64,000 bases of DNA from Streptomyces gardneri (GCF_006539185.1 NZ_BJMN01000021.1:62001-126000), one strand, 5' to 3'; positions 17,496 to 26,166 are shown, numbered from the stretch's first letter. Made by a program: numbers and translations. The notes: generated by a model not told the origin, from the letters alone.

Positions 17496-18248
17496 ATGCC
17501 CCGACGCACCGCACGCTCCTCGTTCGTCCGCCTGCTTCTCTCGATTGTCATGCTCATGGCTTCCGCAGTGGGTGGAGTGGTGGCAACCGCCGGCACCGCC
17601 CATGCGGACGGCTGCTACACCTGGTCGCGCACCCTCTCCGAGGGATCCTCCGGCTCCGATGTGACGGAACTGCAGATCCGTGTGGCCGGCTACCCCGGCT
17701 ACGGCGGGGTCCTCGCGATCGACGGAGCCTACGGCCCCGGGACCGCCGCAGCCGTCAAGCGCTTCCAGGCCGCCTACGGACTGGTCGCCGACGGCGTCGC
17801 GGGCCCCGCGACCTTCAGCACGATCTACAGCCTCCAGGACGACGACTGCACACCGGTCCACTTCTCCTACGCGGAGCTGAACACCTGCAACACCACCTGG
17901 GCGGGCGGCGCGGTGACCGCGTCCGCCGCCAAGGCCAACGCGCTGCGCACCATGTGGAAGCTGGAGGCCCTCCGCCACGCACTCGGCGACCAGTCCGTCC
18001 GGGTCACCAGCGGTTTCCGCAGTCACGCCTGCAACGACGCGGTCGGCGGAGCCGCGTCGAGCCGGCACCTGTACGGCGACGCGGCCGACCTCGGCTCAGG
18101 GCCCCACTCGCTGTGTCGCCTCGCCCAGCAGGCCCGCAACCACGGCTTCAACGGCATCCTCGGGCCCGGCTATCCCGGACACGGCGACCACACCCACGTC
18201 GACCACCGCGCCGGCCGTTTCTGGTCCGCGTCCAGCTGCGGCATCTGA
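17496..18248 (+). CDS. Secreted peptidoglycan-binding D-Ala-D-Ala carboxypeptidase (M15)
   Basis: A 250-residue secreted zinc peptidase. Signal peptide ends AHA near residue 38. Residues 50-110 are a PG_binding_1 domain (GSDVTELQIRVAGYPGYGG ... GPGTAAAVKRFQAAYGLVADGVAGPAT). The catalytic domain carries SRHLYGDAADLG and HTHVDH, the three zinc ligands and the catalytic acid of M15 enzymes, with paired cysteines. The order of domains matches the zinc D-Ala-D-Ala carboxypeptidase of Streptomyces albus G. GGAGG lies just before ATG 17496. Likely role: trimming stem peptides of the cell wall. Confidence 0.9.
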   Translation: MPRRTARSSFVRLLLSIVMLMASAVGGVVATAGTAHADGCYTWSRTLSEGSSGSDVTELQIRVAGYPGYGGVLAIDGAYGPGTAAAVKRFQAAYGLVADGVAGPATFSTIYSLQDDDCTPVHFSYAELNTCNTTWAGGAVTASAAKANALRTMWKLEALRHALGDQSVRVTSGFRSHACNDAVGGAASSRHLYGDAADLGSGPHSLCRLAQQARNHGFNGILGPGYPGHGDHTHVDHRAGRFWSASSCGI

Positions 18249-18254
18249 CACGAC

Positions 18255-18288
18255 CGGCGCCGGGCCCCTACCCGTGGGTCCGGCGCCG
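18255..18288. terminator. Bidirectional terminator between peptidase and LPMO genes
   Basis: Thirteen pairs (one G.U) from CGGCGCCGG against CCGGCGCCG with CCC/GGG at the top and an eight-base loop. It overlaps the last codons of the LPMO gene. Confidence 0.7.
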
Positions 18289-19317
18289 CCGGGCGGCCCC
18301 GAAGAGCACGGCCGCGCCCAGCGCGAGCACGGCGGCGCCACCGATCGCGAGGTACGGGGTGGTGGCGTCGCCGCCGGTCTCGGCCAGCTCCACCCCGGAC
18401 TCCGAACCGGCTGCGGGAGCAGGCGCGTTGGGCGCGGCGCTCTCGGCGGCCGGCGCCGTGGTCGCGGCGGTCGCGCTGGGCTCCGCGGCCGGCTGAGTGG
18501 CCGGCTGCGTGGCCGGCTCCGTGGTCGGGGCGGCCGTCGCGGGCGCGGCCGCCGTCTCCTCCGCCCCGGTCGACGCGTCGTGGTCCCCGTGCCCGCCGTG
18601 CTCGACGGAGGACTCGTCCTTGCCGTCCTCGATCTGCTCCTCGCTCGGCGCGGAGGCGGTCGGCGCCGGGGCCGTACCGCCGCCGCTGTCCGCCCCGAAC
18701 ACCACGTCCGAGCAGGTGTAGAACGCCTCGGGGGAGTCGGAGCGCTGCCAGATCGAGTAGATCAGATGACGGCCGGTCTTCTTCGGCACCGTCCCCTGGA
18801 AGACGTAGTCGCCGCTCTCCATCCGCGGGTCGGTCACCTTCGCGAACGGCTTCTCCTCCAGGTCCGCCCACGTCAGCGGCTTCGACGGGTCGTACCCGTC
18901 CTTCGTCACGTACAGCTCGAAGGAGCCCCGGTGCGGCGCCGTCCCCTTGTAGCGGAACGTGTGCCCACCCGCCTCCATCCGGCTCGCCGGCCAGTCCGCC
19001 CGCGCCAGGTCGAGCCCCCGGTACTTGTCGTTGCCCGCGCTGCACAGCTTGCCGTTCGGGATCAGCTCCCGGTGCTTCCCGGCGGCGTTCGCGATGTTCA
19101 CCGCGTTCCAGTCGTAGAACGCCTGCGTCCCACTCGCCGCCACCGCCGCCTTGCACGCCGCCGACGTCGGCGACTCGGGCCCCTCCGCGTAACAGGCCGA
19201 CACCCGGCTCACCGGATCCGTCATCGACCCATGGGCGAACGCGGACCCGGACGCCAGCCCGGAGAGTGCCAGCACAGCGGAGGCGGTCACGGCCGCGGTC
19301 GTACGGCGAGAGGTCAT
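18268..19317 (-). CDS. Cell-wall-anchored lytic polysaccharide monooxygenase (AA10)
   Basis: A 349-residue copper oxidase. The signal peptide ends SAFA at residue 28, leaving His29 of HGSMTDPVSR as the mature N-terminus, the first half of the copper histidine brace; His129 in TAPHRG is the second. The catalytic domain ends near residue 205. A long Thr/Ala/Pro linker with a His-rich patch HGGHGDHD leads to the sorting signal LAETG (311-315), a hydrophobic helix and RRRR. LAxTG is the pentapeptide used by streptomycete sortases, so the enzyme should be covalently wall-bound instead of free. Substrate is chitin or cellulose-like glycan; a role in the organism's own surface glycan is possible. 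Confidence 0.93.
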   Translation of the reverse strand: MTSRRTTAAVTASAVLALSGLASGSAFAHGSMTDPVSRVSACYAEGPESPTSAACKAAVAASGTQAFYDWNAVNIANAAGKHRELIPNGKLCSAGNDKYRGLDLARADWPASRMEAGGHTFRYKGTAPHRGSFELYVTKDGYDPSKPLTWADLEEKPFAKVTDPRMESGDYVFQGTVPKKTGRHLIYSIWQRSDSPEAFYTCSDVVFGADSGGGTAPAPTASAPSEEQIEDGKDESSVEHGGHGDHDASTGAEETAAAPATAAPTTEPATQPATQPAAEPSATAATTAPAAESAAPNAPAPAAGSESGVELAETGGDATTPYLAIGGAAVLALGAAVLFGAARRRRTHG

Positions 19318-19410
19318 GGGGGGACAGCTCCTTCACGAGGGTGGTGTGGGGGGTTGGCTAGGAAACTAGCCGCCCGGAACCGTGAAAAAGCCCGTGGAGA
19401 GCGGGAGATG

Positions 19411-19427
19411 GCGATCCTTAGGATCGC
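19411..19427 (-). terminator. Palindrome between response regulator and LPMO genes
   Basis: GCGATCC, TTA, GGATCGC form a perfect seven-pair hairpin 34 bases past the response regulator stop. It may end that transcript or act as an operator 94 bases before the LPMO start. Confidence 0.5.
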
Positions 19428-19460
19428 TTTAAGGTGGAGGAAAGAGGCGCCTGAGGAAAG

Positions 19461-20129
19461 TCAGCCCAGCCGTCGGTAGCGGCGTTCCGGGCGGCCCGTT
19501 CCGCCGTAGCGCAGGGTGATCTCCGCGCGGCCTGTCTGGGCGAAGTACTCCAGGTAGCGGCGGGCGCTCACTCGGGACAGGGCGCCGGCCTCCGCGCATT
19601 CCGTCGCCGAGAGGCCCTCCGGGTGGGCGCGGAGGATCGAGTCGACCAGGTCGGCCGTGTGGGCGGCGAGGCCCTTCGGGAGTTCGCGGGAGCCCCGGGG
19701 GCGGGTGCCGAAGATCTGGTCCACGTCCTCCTGGCGGGCCTCGGCCAGGTCGTCGAGGCGGGTGTGGAGGGACGCGACGTGGCGGAGCTGCTCGTGGAGG
19801 GCCGCCTGGGTGAACGGCTTGATCAGGTAGTGCAGCGCGCCGGCGCGGAGCGCCGAGCGGATCGTGCCCACGTCCCGGGCCGCGGTGATGAAGAGCGCGT
19901 CCATGCCCAGGCCCGCCGCCCGCAGCTCCCGCAGCACCCGGATCCCGTCCATGTCCGGCAGGAAGACGTCGAGGAGTACGAGGTCGGGGCGGAGCCGCTC
20001 GGCCGCGCGCAGCGCCTCGGCGCCGCTGTGCGCGACCCCGGACACGGTGAAGCCCTCCACGGCCGACACGTAGCGGCAGTGCAGCTTGGCGACCATGAAG
20101 TCGTCGTCCACCACCAGCACATTCGTCAC
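19461..20129 (-). CDS. CitB/DcuR-family response regulator, no kinase beside it
   Basis: A 222-residue two-component regulator. The receiver domain (1-120) has the acidic pocket VVDDD, phospho-acceptor Asp in LLDVFLPDMDG, Thr in FITAA and Lys in LIKPF. The C-terminal half holds a winged-helix segment GLSATECAEAGALSRVSARRYLEYFAQTGRAEI typical of regulators of citrate and other carboxylate uptake. It diverges from tctCBA across 133 bases, so it probably controls that transporter. The usual CitA-like sensor kinase is absent from the window. Confidence 0.9.
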   Translation of the reverse strand: MTNVLVVDDDFMVAKLHCRYVSAVEGFTVSGVAHSGAEALRAAERLRPDLVLLDVFLPDMDGIRVLRELRAAGLGMDALFITAARDVGTIRSALRAGALHYLIKPFTQAALHEQLRHVASLHTRLDDLAEARQEDVDQIFGTRPRGSRELPKGLAAHTADLVDSILRAHPEGLSATECAEAGALSRVSARRYLEYFAQTGRAEITLRYGGTGRPERRYRRLG

Positions 20130-20197
20130 GCCGACACGCTAGGTCGCGACCACAAGGACCACAACGTCCATTGATTGCGGAAGAGAGACAGCTTCTT

Positions 20198-20207
20198 CAC
20201 GTACGTG
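20198..20207. promoter_or_regulatory. Palindrome in the regulator/tctC divergent promoter
   Basis: CACGTACGTG is a perfect ten-base palindrome in the middle of the 133-base gap and could be the response regulator's site. Short enough to be chance. Confidence 0.3.
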
Positions 20208-20262
20208 CAACATGTGGGCCACCTCACACCCCCATTTACCTCCTACCTGAGAGGCGGCACAC

Positions 20263-21246
20263 GTGCGTCTGCGCACCCCCCTCGCTCTCCTCGGGTCGGC
20301 GTTGCTGGTCCTCGTGGGTCCGCCGCTGCTCACCACCGGCAGCGGATCCGACACCGGCACGCAGATACCCGGACTGCGCTTCATGGTCCCCAACACCCCC
20401 GGCGGCGGATACGACATCACCGCCCGTACCGCCGCCAAGAACGCTGAGGAAGCGGGCCTCACCGGCGACATCGAGGTCTTCAACCTGCCCGGTGCAGGCG
20501 GCACCGTCGGTCTCACCCGGCTCGTCGGTGAACGCGGCAACGGCCGCCTCGCCATGTCCATGGGCCTCGGCGTCGTCGGCGCCGTCCACACCAACAAGAC
20601 CCCGAGGACCCTCGCCGACACCACTCCGATCGCCCGGCTCACCGAGGAGCAGGACATCGTGGTGGTCGGCAAGGACTCCCCGTACAAGACCATCCAGGAG
20701 CTGCTCGCCGCCTGGAAGAAGGACCCCGGCAAGCTGCCCGTCGGCGGCGGCTCCTCGCCCGGCGGGCCCGACCACCTCGCTCCGATGCTGATGGCCCAGG
20801 CCGCCGGGATCGCCCCCAAGGACGTCAACTACGTCCCCTTCGACGGCGGCGGCGAACTCCTCGCCTCCATCCTCGGCAACAAGGTCGGCTTCGGCGTCTC
20901 CGGCGTCGGCGAGTACCTCGACCAGATCAAGGCGGGCGAGCTGCGTCTCCTCGCCGTCACCGGTCCGAAGCGGGTCCCCGGCCTCGACGCCCCCACGCTC
21001 CGCGAGGCGGGTCTCGACACCGAGTTCACCAACTGGCGCGGCATCGTCGCACCGCCGGGCCTCTCCGACGCCGAGCGCGAGAAGCTCGTCGGGCTCGTGA
21101 CGAGACTCCACGACTCGCCGCAGTGGCGCGAGTCCCTGAAGACCCACGGCTGGAACGACGCCTTCCTGCCCGGCGAGGAGTTCGGCGACTTCCTCACCGC
21201 GCAGGACGAGCGGGTCGGTACCGTCCTCAAGGAGCTCGGCCTGTGA
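20263..21246 (+). CDS. tctC: Tricarboxylate transporter substrate-binding protein TctC
   Basis: A 327-residue extracytoplasmic receptor of the tripartite tricarboxylate transporter. GTG 20263 follows GAGAGGCGGC. The N-terminus is a hydrophobic export signal without an evident lipobox Cys. Family blocks include FMVPNTPGGGYDITAR (ligand loop), GGSSPGGPDHLAPMLMAQAAGI and NWRGIVAPPGLSD. It ends in GTGA overlap with tctB. Ligand is likely citrate or another tricarboxylate. Confidence 0.92.
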   Translation: MRLRTPLALLGSALLVLVGPPLLTTGSGSDTGTQIPGLRFMVPNTPGGGYDITARTAAKNAEEAGLTGDIEVFNLPGAGGTVGLTRLVGERGNGRLAMSMGLGVVGAVHTNKTPRTLADTTPIARLTEEQDIVVVGKDSPYKTIQELLAAWKKDPGKLPVGGGSSPGGPDHLAPMLMAQAAGIAPKDVNYVPFDGGGELLASILGNKVGFGVSGVGEYLDQIKAGELRLLAVTGPKRVPGLDAPTLREAGLDTEFTNWRGIVAPPGLSDAEREKLVGLVTRLHDSPQWRESLKTHGWNDAFLPGEEFGDFLTAQDERVGTVLKELGL

Positions 21247-21833
21247 CCGCCCACCCGAACCCCAAAGCGACCCCCGACCCCGACGCGAACCCCGACGCGA
21301 ACCTCAACGCGACCCCCGACCCGAGGCCGAACCCCTCGGTGAAGAACTGGCTGCGCGAGCGCTCCGAGCTCGGCGTCGGCGTCCTCCTCTTCCTCCTCGG
21401 CGTCCTCGTCCTCACCGACGCCCTCACCCTCGACACCGACGTCACCGGCCGCGGCCCCGTCGGCCCCGCCACCGTCCCCGTCGTCGTCGGCTGCGGCCTG
21501 CTCGTCGTCGCCGTCCTCCTCACCGTCGACGTCCTGCGCGGCGGCCGAGGCGAGGCCGAGGCCGGCGAGGACATCGACCTGACCGAGCCCGCCGACTGGC
21601 GCACCGTCCTGCTCCTCGCCGGGGTCTTCCTCTCCTTCGCCGTCCTCATCGGCCCCCTCGGCTTCCCCGTCGCCGGCGCGCTCCTCTTCTGGGGAGCGGC
21701 CTACGCCCTCGGCAGCCGGCACCTCCACCGCGACCCGCTGATCGCGGCCGCCCTCTCCTTCTTCACCTACGGCGTCTTCGACAAGCTGCTCGGCGTCCCG
21801 CTGCCCGGCGGCCCGCTGATGGGAGTGATCTGA
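21243..21833 (+). CDS. tctB: Tricarboxylate transporter small membrane subunit TctB
   Basis: A 196-residue protein starting at GTG 21243 inside the tctC stop. The first 37 residues are a repetitive Asn/Pro/Asp/Ala stretch (PDPDANPDANLNATPDP), coded by near-repeats and unusual for the family. Four membrane helices follow (LGVGVLLFLLGVLVLTDAL, TVPVVVGCGLLVVAVLLTV, TVLLLAGVFLSFAVLIGPLG, AAALSFFTYGVFDKLL), with the short GP-x-x-xP loop of TctB. Confidence 0.88.
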   Translation: MTAHPNPKATPDPDANPDANLNATPDPRPNPSVKNWLRERSELGVGVLLFLLGVLVLTDALTLDTDVTGRGPVGPATVPVVVGCGLLVVAVLLTVDVLRGGRGEAEAGEDIDLTEPADWRTVLLLAGVFLSFAVLIGPLGFPVAGALLFWGAAYALGSRHLHRDPLIAAALSFFTYGVFDKLLGVPLPGGPLMGVI

Positions 21834-21836
21834 TCC

Positions 21837-23333
21837 ATGGATTCCCTGTACTCCCTCATCGACGGCTTCGGGACCGCCCTCACCCCGATGAACCTGCTGT
21901 GGGCCGCCGTCGGCGTGCTCCTCGGCACCGCCATCGGCGTCCTGCCCGGCATCGGCCCCGCCATGGCCGTCGCCCTGCTGCTCCCGGTGACGTACGGACT
22001 CGAACCGACCGGCGCCTTCATCATGTTCGCCGGCATCTACTACGGCGCCATGTTCGGCGGCTCCACGACCTCGATCCTGCTCAACACCCCGGGCGAGAGC
22101 GCCGCCGTCGTCGCCGCCATCGAAGGCAACCCGATGGCCAAGGCGGGACGGGGCGCCCAGGCGCTCGCCGCCGCCGCCATCGGCCACTTCGCCGGCGGCA
22201 TGATCGGCACGATCCTGCTCGTCGTCCTCGCCCCGACCGTCGCCGCACTCGCCGTCGACATCGGCGCCCCGGACTACTTCGCGCTCATGGTCCTCGCCTT
22301 CATCGCGGTGACCTCCGTCCTCGGCTCCTCCCGCATCCGCGGCCTCGCCTCCCTCCTCATCGGCCTCACGATCGGCCTCGTCGGGCTCGACCAGATGACC
22401 GGCCAGCAGCGCCTCACCTTCGGCTCGCTCCAGCTCGCCGACGGCGTCGACGTCGTCATCGTCGCGGTCGGTCTCTTCGCGATCGGCGAGGCCCTGTGGG
22501 TCGCCGCGCACCTGCGCCGTACGACGGGCGAGGCCATCCCCGTGGGCCGGCCCTGGCTCGGCCGGGACGACGTGCGGCGGACCTGGAAGTCCTGGCTGCG
22601 CGGTCCCTTCATCGGCTTCCCGTTCGGCGCGATCCCGGCCGGCGGCGCCGAGATCCCCACCTTCCTCTCGTACGTCACGGAGAAGCGGCTCTCGAAGCAC
22701 AAGGAGCAGTTCGGCAAGGGTGCCATCGAGGGCGTCGCCGGACCCGAGTCGGCGGCCTCCGCCTCCGCGGCGGGCACGCTCGTCTCGATGCTCACCCTCG
22801 GCCTGCCCACGACCGCCGTCGCCGCCGTGATGCTCGCCGCCTTCCAGCAGTACGGCATCCAGCCCGGCCCGCTGCTCTTCGAGCGGGAACCCGAGCTGGT
22901 CTGGGGCCTGATCGCCTCGCTCTTCGTCGGCATGGTGCTGCTGCTCGCCCTCAACCTGCCGCTCGCGCCGGTCTGGGCGAAGCTGCTGCGCATCCCGCGC
23001 CCGTACCTCTACGCCGGCATCCTCTTCTTCGCCGCCGTCGGCGCGTACGCGGTGGGCGGCGAGGCGCTCGACCTGGTCATCCTGCTCGTCGTCGGTCTCA
23101 TCGGCCTCGGCATGCGGCGCTACGGACTTCCGGTGCTCCCGGCCGTCATCGGCGTCATCCTCGGCCCGGCCGCCGAACAGCAGCTCCGCCGCGCCCTCCA
23201 GATCAGCGACGGCTCCCTGACGGGCCTGGTGAACACCCCGTTCTCGGTCACCGTGTACGCCGTCGTCGTGGTTCTCCTGGCCTGGCCCCTGTCGGGGCGG
23301 GTGATCAGCCGCCGCCGTAACGTGTCGGCATGA
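21837..23333 (+). CDS. tctA: Tricarboxylate transporter large membrane subunit TctA
   Basis: A 498-residue permease with about twelve helices. The two family repeats are visible: LGTAIGVLPGIGPAMAVALLLPVTYG with GIYYGAMFGGSTTSILLNTPGE, and IEGVAGPESAASASAAGTLVSMLTLGLPTTAVAAVML. ATG 21837 is three bases after the tctB stop. The stop overlaps the next acetyltransferase start as ATGA. Confidence 0.94.
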   Translation: MDSLYSLIDGFGTALTPMNLLWAAVGVLLGTAIGVLPGIGPAMAVALLLPVTYGLEPTGAFIMFAGIYYGAMFGGSTTSILLNTPGESAAVVAAIEGNPMAKAGRGAQALAAAAIGHFAGGMIGTILLVVLAPTVAALAVDIGAPDYFALMVLAFIAVTSVLGSSRIRGLASLLIGLTIGLVGLDQMTGQQRLTFGSLQLADGVDVVIVAVGLFAIGEALWVAAHLRRTTGEAIPVGRPWLGRDDVRRTWKSWLRGPFIGFPFGAIPAGGAEIPTFLSYVTEKRLSKHKEQFGKGAIEGVAGPESAASASAAGTLVSMLTLGLPTTAVAAVMLAAFQQYGIQPGPLLFEREPELVWGLIASLFVGMVLLLALNLPLAPVWAKLLRIPRPYLYAGILFFAAVGAYAVGGEALDLVILLVVGLIGLGMRRYGLPVLPAVIGVILGPAAEQQLRRALQISDGSLTGLVNTPFSVTVYAVVVVLLAWPLSGRVISRRRNVSA

Positions 23334-23794
23334 TCCACGAGACACCCCGCCCCGCAGTCCCCTCCGACGTGCCCGCGGTGAAGGCCGTGACCGATGCGGC
23401 CTTCCACCACTACATCGATCGGATCGGTCTCGTGCCGGCGCCGATGGAGGCCGACCATGCGGCGAACGTGGCCGCGGGGCGGGTGTTCGTCGTCGGTGAC
23501 CCGGTGGCCGGCCTCGTCGTGGTGGTCCCCGAGGCCGACCACCTCTACCTGGACGAGGTCGCCGTCCACCCCGACGCCCAGGGCACCGGCCTCGGCCGTG
23601 TCCTCATGGAGTGGGTGGAGGCACGGGCGCGGCAGCTCGGCCTGCCCGAGGTGCGGCTGCTGACCAACGCGATGATGTGGGAGAACCAGAAGCTGTACGA
23701 GCGGTACGGCTACGAGGTCGTCGAGCGGCGCGCGGACGGACCGTACGATCGTATCCACTACCGAAAAGTGCTCAACTCGCCCCCGATGGGGTGA
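23330..23794 (+). CDS. GNAT family N-acetyltransferase
   Basis: A 154-residue single-domain GNAT. The acetyl-CoA loop is VHPDAQGTGLGRVLMEWVEA, followed by LLTNAMMWENQKLYERYGYEV. It is coupled to tctA by ATGA and so is the last gene of the tct operon, although nothing in the sequence ties acetylation to carboxylate uptake. Confidence 0.88.
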   Translation: MIHETPRPAVPSDVPAVKAVTDAAFHHYIDRIGLVPAPMEADHAANVAAGRVFVVGDPVAGLVVVVPEADHLYLDEVAVHPDAQGTGLGRVLMEWVEARARQLGLPEVRLLTNAMMWENQKLYERYGYEVVERRADGPYDRIHYRKVLNSPPMG

Positions 23795-23797
23795 GTT
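23774..23797 (+). terminator. Terminator of the tct operon
   Basis: AACTCGCCCC pairs with GGGGTGAGTT (one G.U) over a CGAT loop and is followed by a short T run. It spans the acetyltransferase stop codon. Confidence 0.65.
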
Positions 23798-23875
23798 TCG
23801 GACATGGAACGGCTTGATCCGGTATCCCTGGCGGGCAGTACTTCCAACCCCCCACGCCCCGAAGGGACCCCGCTC

Positions 23876-24286
23876 ATGCGCGTCCGTACCGCCCTCGCCG
23901 CAGGCGCCCTGCTCGCCGTCGCCGTCGCCCCTCTCGCTCACGCGGGAGGGGTCGACGGCCTGTCGGTCCACGGATACGGCACCGTCGCCGACGACAGCAC
24001 CGTCACCCTCTCCGGCACGTACCGCTGCACCGACGACAGCGAAGGACCCGTCTTCGTCAGCTCCACGCTCCGCCAGGGGGACCGTTCCGCCGGGATCGGC
24101 GGCACCCAAGCCGTCTGCGACGGGCACCTCCGCGAGTGGGTCAACACCTCCGTCGTGAAGGACCCCGCCTACCGGCCGGGCGCCGCCCGGGTCGAGGCCA
24201 CCCTCGTACAGCTCACGGCCGACGAGCTTGGCCTCCCGACGCCCGGCTTCCTCGCGACGGAGGAGTCGGACGTCGAGCTGCGCTGA
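23876..24286 (+). CDS. Small secreted protein (DUF6299-like)
   Basis: A 136-residue exported protein. The signal peptide ends AHA near residue 23. The mature part GGVDGLSVHGYGTVADDSTVTLSGTYRCTDDSEG is an Ig-like beta-sandwich with a probable disulfide between YRCTDD and AVCDGH, as in DUF6299 proteins. GAAGGGA precedes ATG 23876; an in-frame GTG-free extension to 23804 lacks a signal. Function unknown. Confidence 0.75.
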   Translation: MRVRTALAAGALLAVAVAPLAHAGGVDGLSVHGYGTVADDSTVTLSGTYRCTDDSEGPVFVSSTLRQGDRSAGIGGTQAVCDGHLREWVNTSVVKDPAYRPGAARVEATLVQLTADELGLPTPGFLATEESDVELR

Positions 24287-24293
24287 CCGCCGA

Positions 24294-24776
24294 CTACCGG
24301 TCCAGCAGGTCGATCAGGCCCTCACGGCCGAGCACTTCGAGCTCGTCGAGGGCCACGACGGCGCGGTTCGCCGCCTCCGGGTCGGTGGCGGCGAGGCCGC
24401 TCGCCTCGAACTCGTCCTCGTCGAGCCGCAACACCTCGCTGCCGTCCGCCGACACCCACAGGTCCAGGTCCAGGTCCTCGACCACCACCCCGGAGCCGTC
24501 GATCTCGGCGGGCCGGGTGATGTCGCAGTACCAGCCCTTGAGGGTGCCGTCGCCGGACCACACCTCCTTGACCGTGTACCAGCGGTCCCGCCAGTAGTGC
24601 TCCACGAAGACGTCGCCCGGCTCGAACCGCACGAAGCCGAAGTCCCGTACCCCCTCGGCGGCCCACGGGGCGCGGACCGACAGGCGGCCGCCCTCCTCCG
24701 TGAGGACCTCGGCCGGGTAACGGATCTTCGTCCGCCCCGCCTTCATCAGGGTGATCTCAACCGATCGTCCGGACAT
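24294..24776 (-). CDS. DUF402 domain protein
   Basis: A 160-residue cytosolic protein with the DUF402 barrel: FVEHYWRDRWYTVKEVWSGDGTLKGWYCDITRPAE and the metal-binding acid strand VVVEDLDLDLWVSADG-x-VLRLDEDEFEA. DUF402 proteins include nucleoside di/triphosphatases and FomD-like hydrolases that use divalent metals held by this Asp/Glu-rich face. It overlaps the upstream acetyltransferase gene by 20 bases, so the two are probably translated together. Confidence 0.85.
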   Translation of the reverse strand: MSGRSVEITLMKAGRTKIRYPAEVLTEEGGRLSVRAPWAAEGVRDFGFVRFEPGDVFVEHYWRDRWYTVKEVWSGDGTLKGWYCDITRPAEIDGSGVVVEDLDLDLWVSADGSEVLRLDEDEFEASGLAATDPEAANRAVVALDELEVLGREGLIDLLDR

Positions 24777-25680
24777 GCCGTACCTCCACCGCGCCGATCT
24801 CGTATCCGAACTGCTTGTTGATCGCCAGCATCGGCTCGTTGCCGGTGTCGTTCCCCGTGAACGCCTCCACGCAGCCCGCCGCGCGGGCCCGGTGCAGGGA
24901 CGTGTTCTTGACGAGCTTCGCGAGACCGCGGCCGCGGAAGGCGGGGGCCGTGCCCGTCATCCCCGAGGCGTACCGGCCCAGACCGTCCGTCTGCGCCGCG
25001 CTGAACGCGGCGGGCACCCCGTCCACCACCGCGACCGTCGTCAGCGTCCGGTCGAGGAGGGGATGGGACCAGGTGGTCTCCCGCCAGTGCGCGAAGTCGT
25101 CCATCTCGACCCCCACGTCACCCGGCTCGTCGGCGGTCGTCACCGCGTCCAGCTCGAAGAGCGGCCGCGGATCGTCCGCGAAGTCCTCGGCCGTCAGCAG
25201 CTCGACACCGGCCGGCGGCTCCTGGAGCGGCGGCAGTTCGGCCGCCGCCAGGTCCAGGCGGAGGAAGTACGCGGAGCGGCTCGGCGCGTAGCCCCGGCGC
25301 TCGGCCCAGGTACGGTTCCGCGGCTCGTCCAGGGCCCAGGTGTACAGCGTGCGGGCACCCCGCTCCGCGACGTGTTCCTCGCCGGCGCGCAGCAGCAGCG
25401 TGCCGGCGCCGAGGCCCGCGTGCGCCGGGTCCACGTACACGTTGACGTAGCCGATGCCGGGCTCCGGCGCGTCGTGCGCGATCCCCACCTGGGCCGTCCC
25501 GATGACCGTGCCGTCCGCGCTCACGGCGACCAGCGGGCGGTAGTGGCTGTCGGGGTGGGCATGCGCCCAGTCGAACACGAGCTGCTCGGCGGTCGCGAGC
25601 ATGAAGGGCAGTGCGGCGCGGCGGACCCGGGCGAAACCCTCGGCGTCCTCGGTCCGTACATCACGGACGATCACAGTCAT
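24757..25680 (-). CDS. Tandem GNAT acetyltransferase
   Basis: A 307-residue protein with two GNAT domains. The first has VNVYVDPAHAGLGAGTLLLRAGEEHV, the second GTAPAFRGRGLAKLVKNTSLHRARAAGCVEAFTGND with NKQFGYEI. The frame can be extended beyond ATG 25680 but the added part is promoter DNA. It diverges from the GntR gene across 73 bases and is followed by the DUF402 gene. Size and plan resemble mycothiol synthase, but the specific motifs do not, so no substrate is proposed. Confidence 0.83.
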   Translation of the reverse strand: MTVIVRDVRTEDAEGFARVRRAALPFMLATAEQLVFDWAHAHPDSHYRPLVAVSADGTVIGTAQVGIAHDAPEPGIGYVNVYVDPAHAGLGAGTLLLRAGEEHVAERGARTLYTWALDEPRNRTWAERRGYAPSRSAYFLRLDLAAAELPPLQEPPAGVELLTAEDFADDPRPLFELDAVTTADEPGDVGVEMDDFAHWRETTWSHPLLDRTLTTVAVVDGVPAAFSAAQTDGLGRYASGMTGTAPAFRGRGLAKLVKNTSLHRARAAGCVEAFTGNDTGNEPMLAINKQFGYEIGAVEVRHVRTIG

Positions 25681-25753
25681 GTGGTCGCACGCTACGTGTG
25701 GATGGTGGCCGCCGCCTCCCATTTTCCCGTGGGGTGGGGGCAGAATCGGAGGG

Positions 25754-26128
25754 GTGACACTCACCATCGCCGTGGACCACGAATCCACCACCGCTCCCTA
25801 CGAACAGCTGCGTGCCCAGATCTCGGAGCGGGCCCGGTCGGGCAGACTGCCGGTCGGATACAAGCTGCCGACGGTACGCGGGCTCGCGGAGCAGCTCGGC
25901 CTCGCCGCGAACACGGTCGCCAAGGCGTACAAGGCACTGGAGTCGGACGGGGTGATCGAGACCCGTGGCCGCCACGGGACCTTCGTCGCGGCGGCCGGCG
26001 ACGCGGCGACCCGCCGTGCCGCCACCGCCGCCGCCCAGTACGCCGAGGAGGCCCATCGCCTCGGCCTCGGCCGGGCGGCCGCGGAGGCGGCCGTGAGCGA
26101 GGCCCTGCGCGCGGCCTACGACAGCTGA
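25754..26128 (+). CDS. GntR-family regulator, short YtrA-type
   Basis: A 124-residue repressor: winged helix PYEQLRAQISERARSGRLPVGYKLPTVRGLAEQLGLAANTVAKAYKALESDGVIETRGRHGTFV (residues 15-78) followed by only 45 residues, too short for an effector domain other than the helical YtrA tail. GTG 25754 lies almost on top of GGAGG at 25748-25752, so initiation may be weak or leaderless; GTG 25769 is an alternative. YtrA regulators usually control adjacent transporters, yet the divergent gene here is an acetyltransferase. Confidence 0.88.
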   Translation: MTLTIAVDHESTTAPYEQLRAQISERARSGRLPVGYKLPTVRGLAEQLGLAANTVAKAYKALESDGVIETRGRHGTFVAAAGDAATRRAATAAAQYAEEAHRLGLGRAAAEAAVSEALRAAYDS

Positions 26129-26148
26129 CCGGTCCCTGACCGCGGTCC

Positions 26149-26166
26149 GGCTCTACAGGTAGAGCC
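26149..26166. terminator. Bidirectional hairpin between GntR and AAA ATPase genes
   Basis: GGCTCTAC and GTAGAGCC form eight pairs across the convergent gap and cover the stop codon of the ATPase gene. Confidence 0.5.

Noticed and set aside
24757..25680. Mycothiol synthase (mshD)
   Set aside because: Length and double GNAT plan fit, but the specific MshD motifs are not seen.
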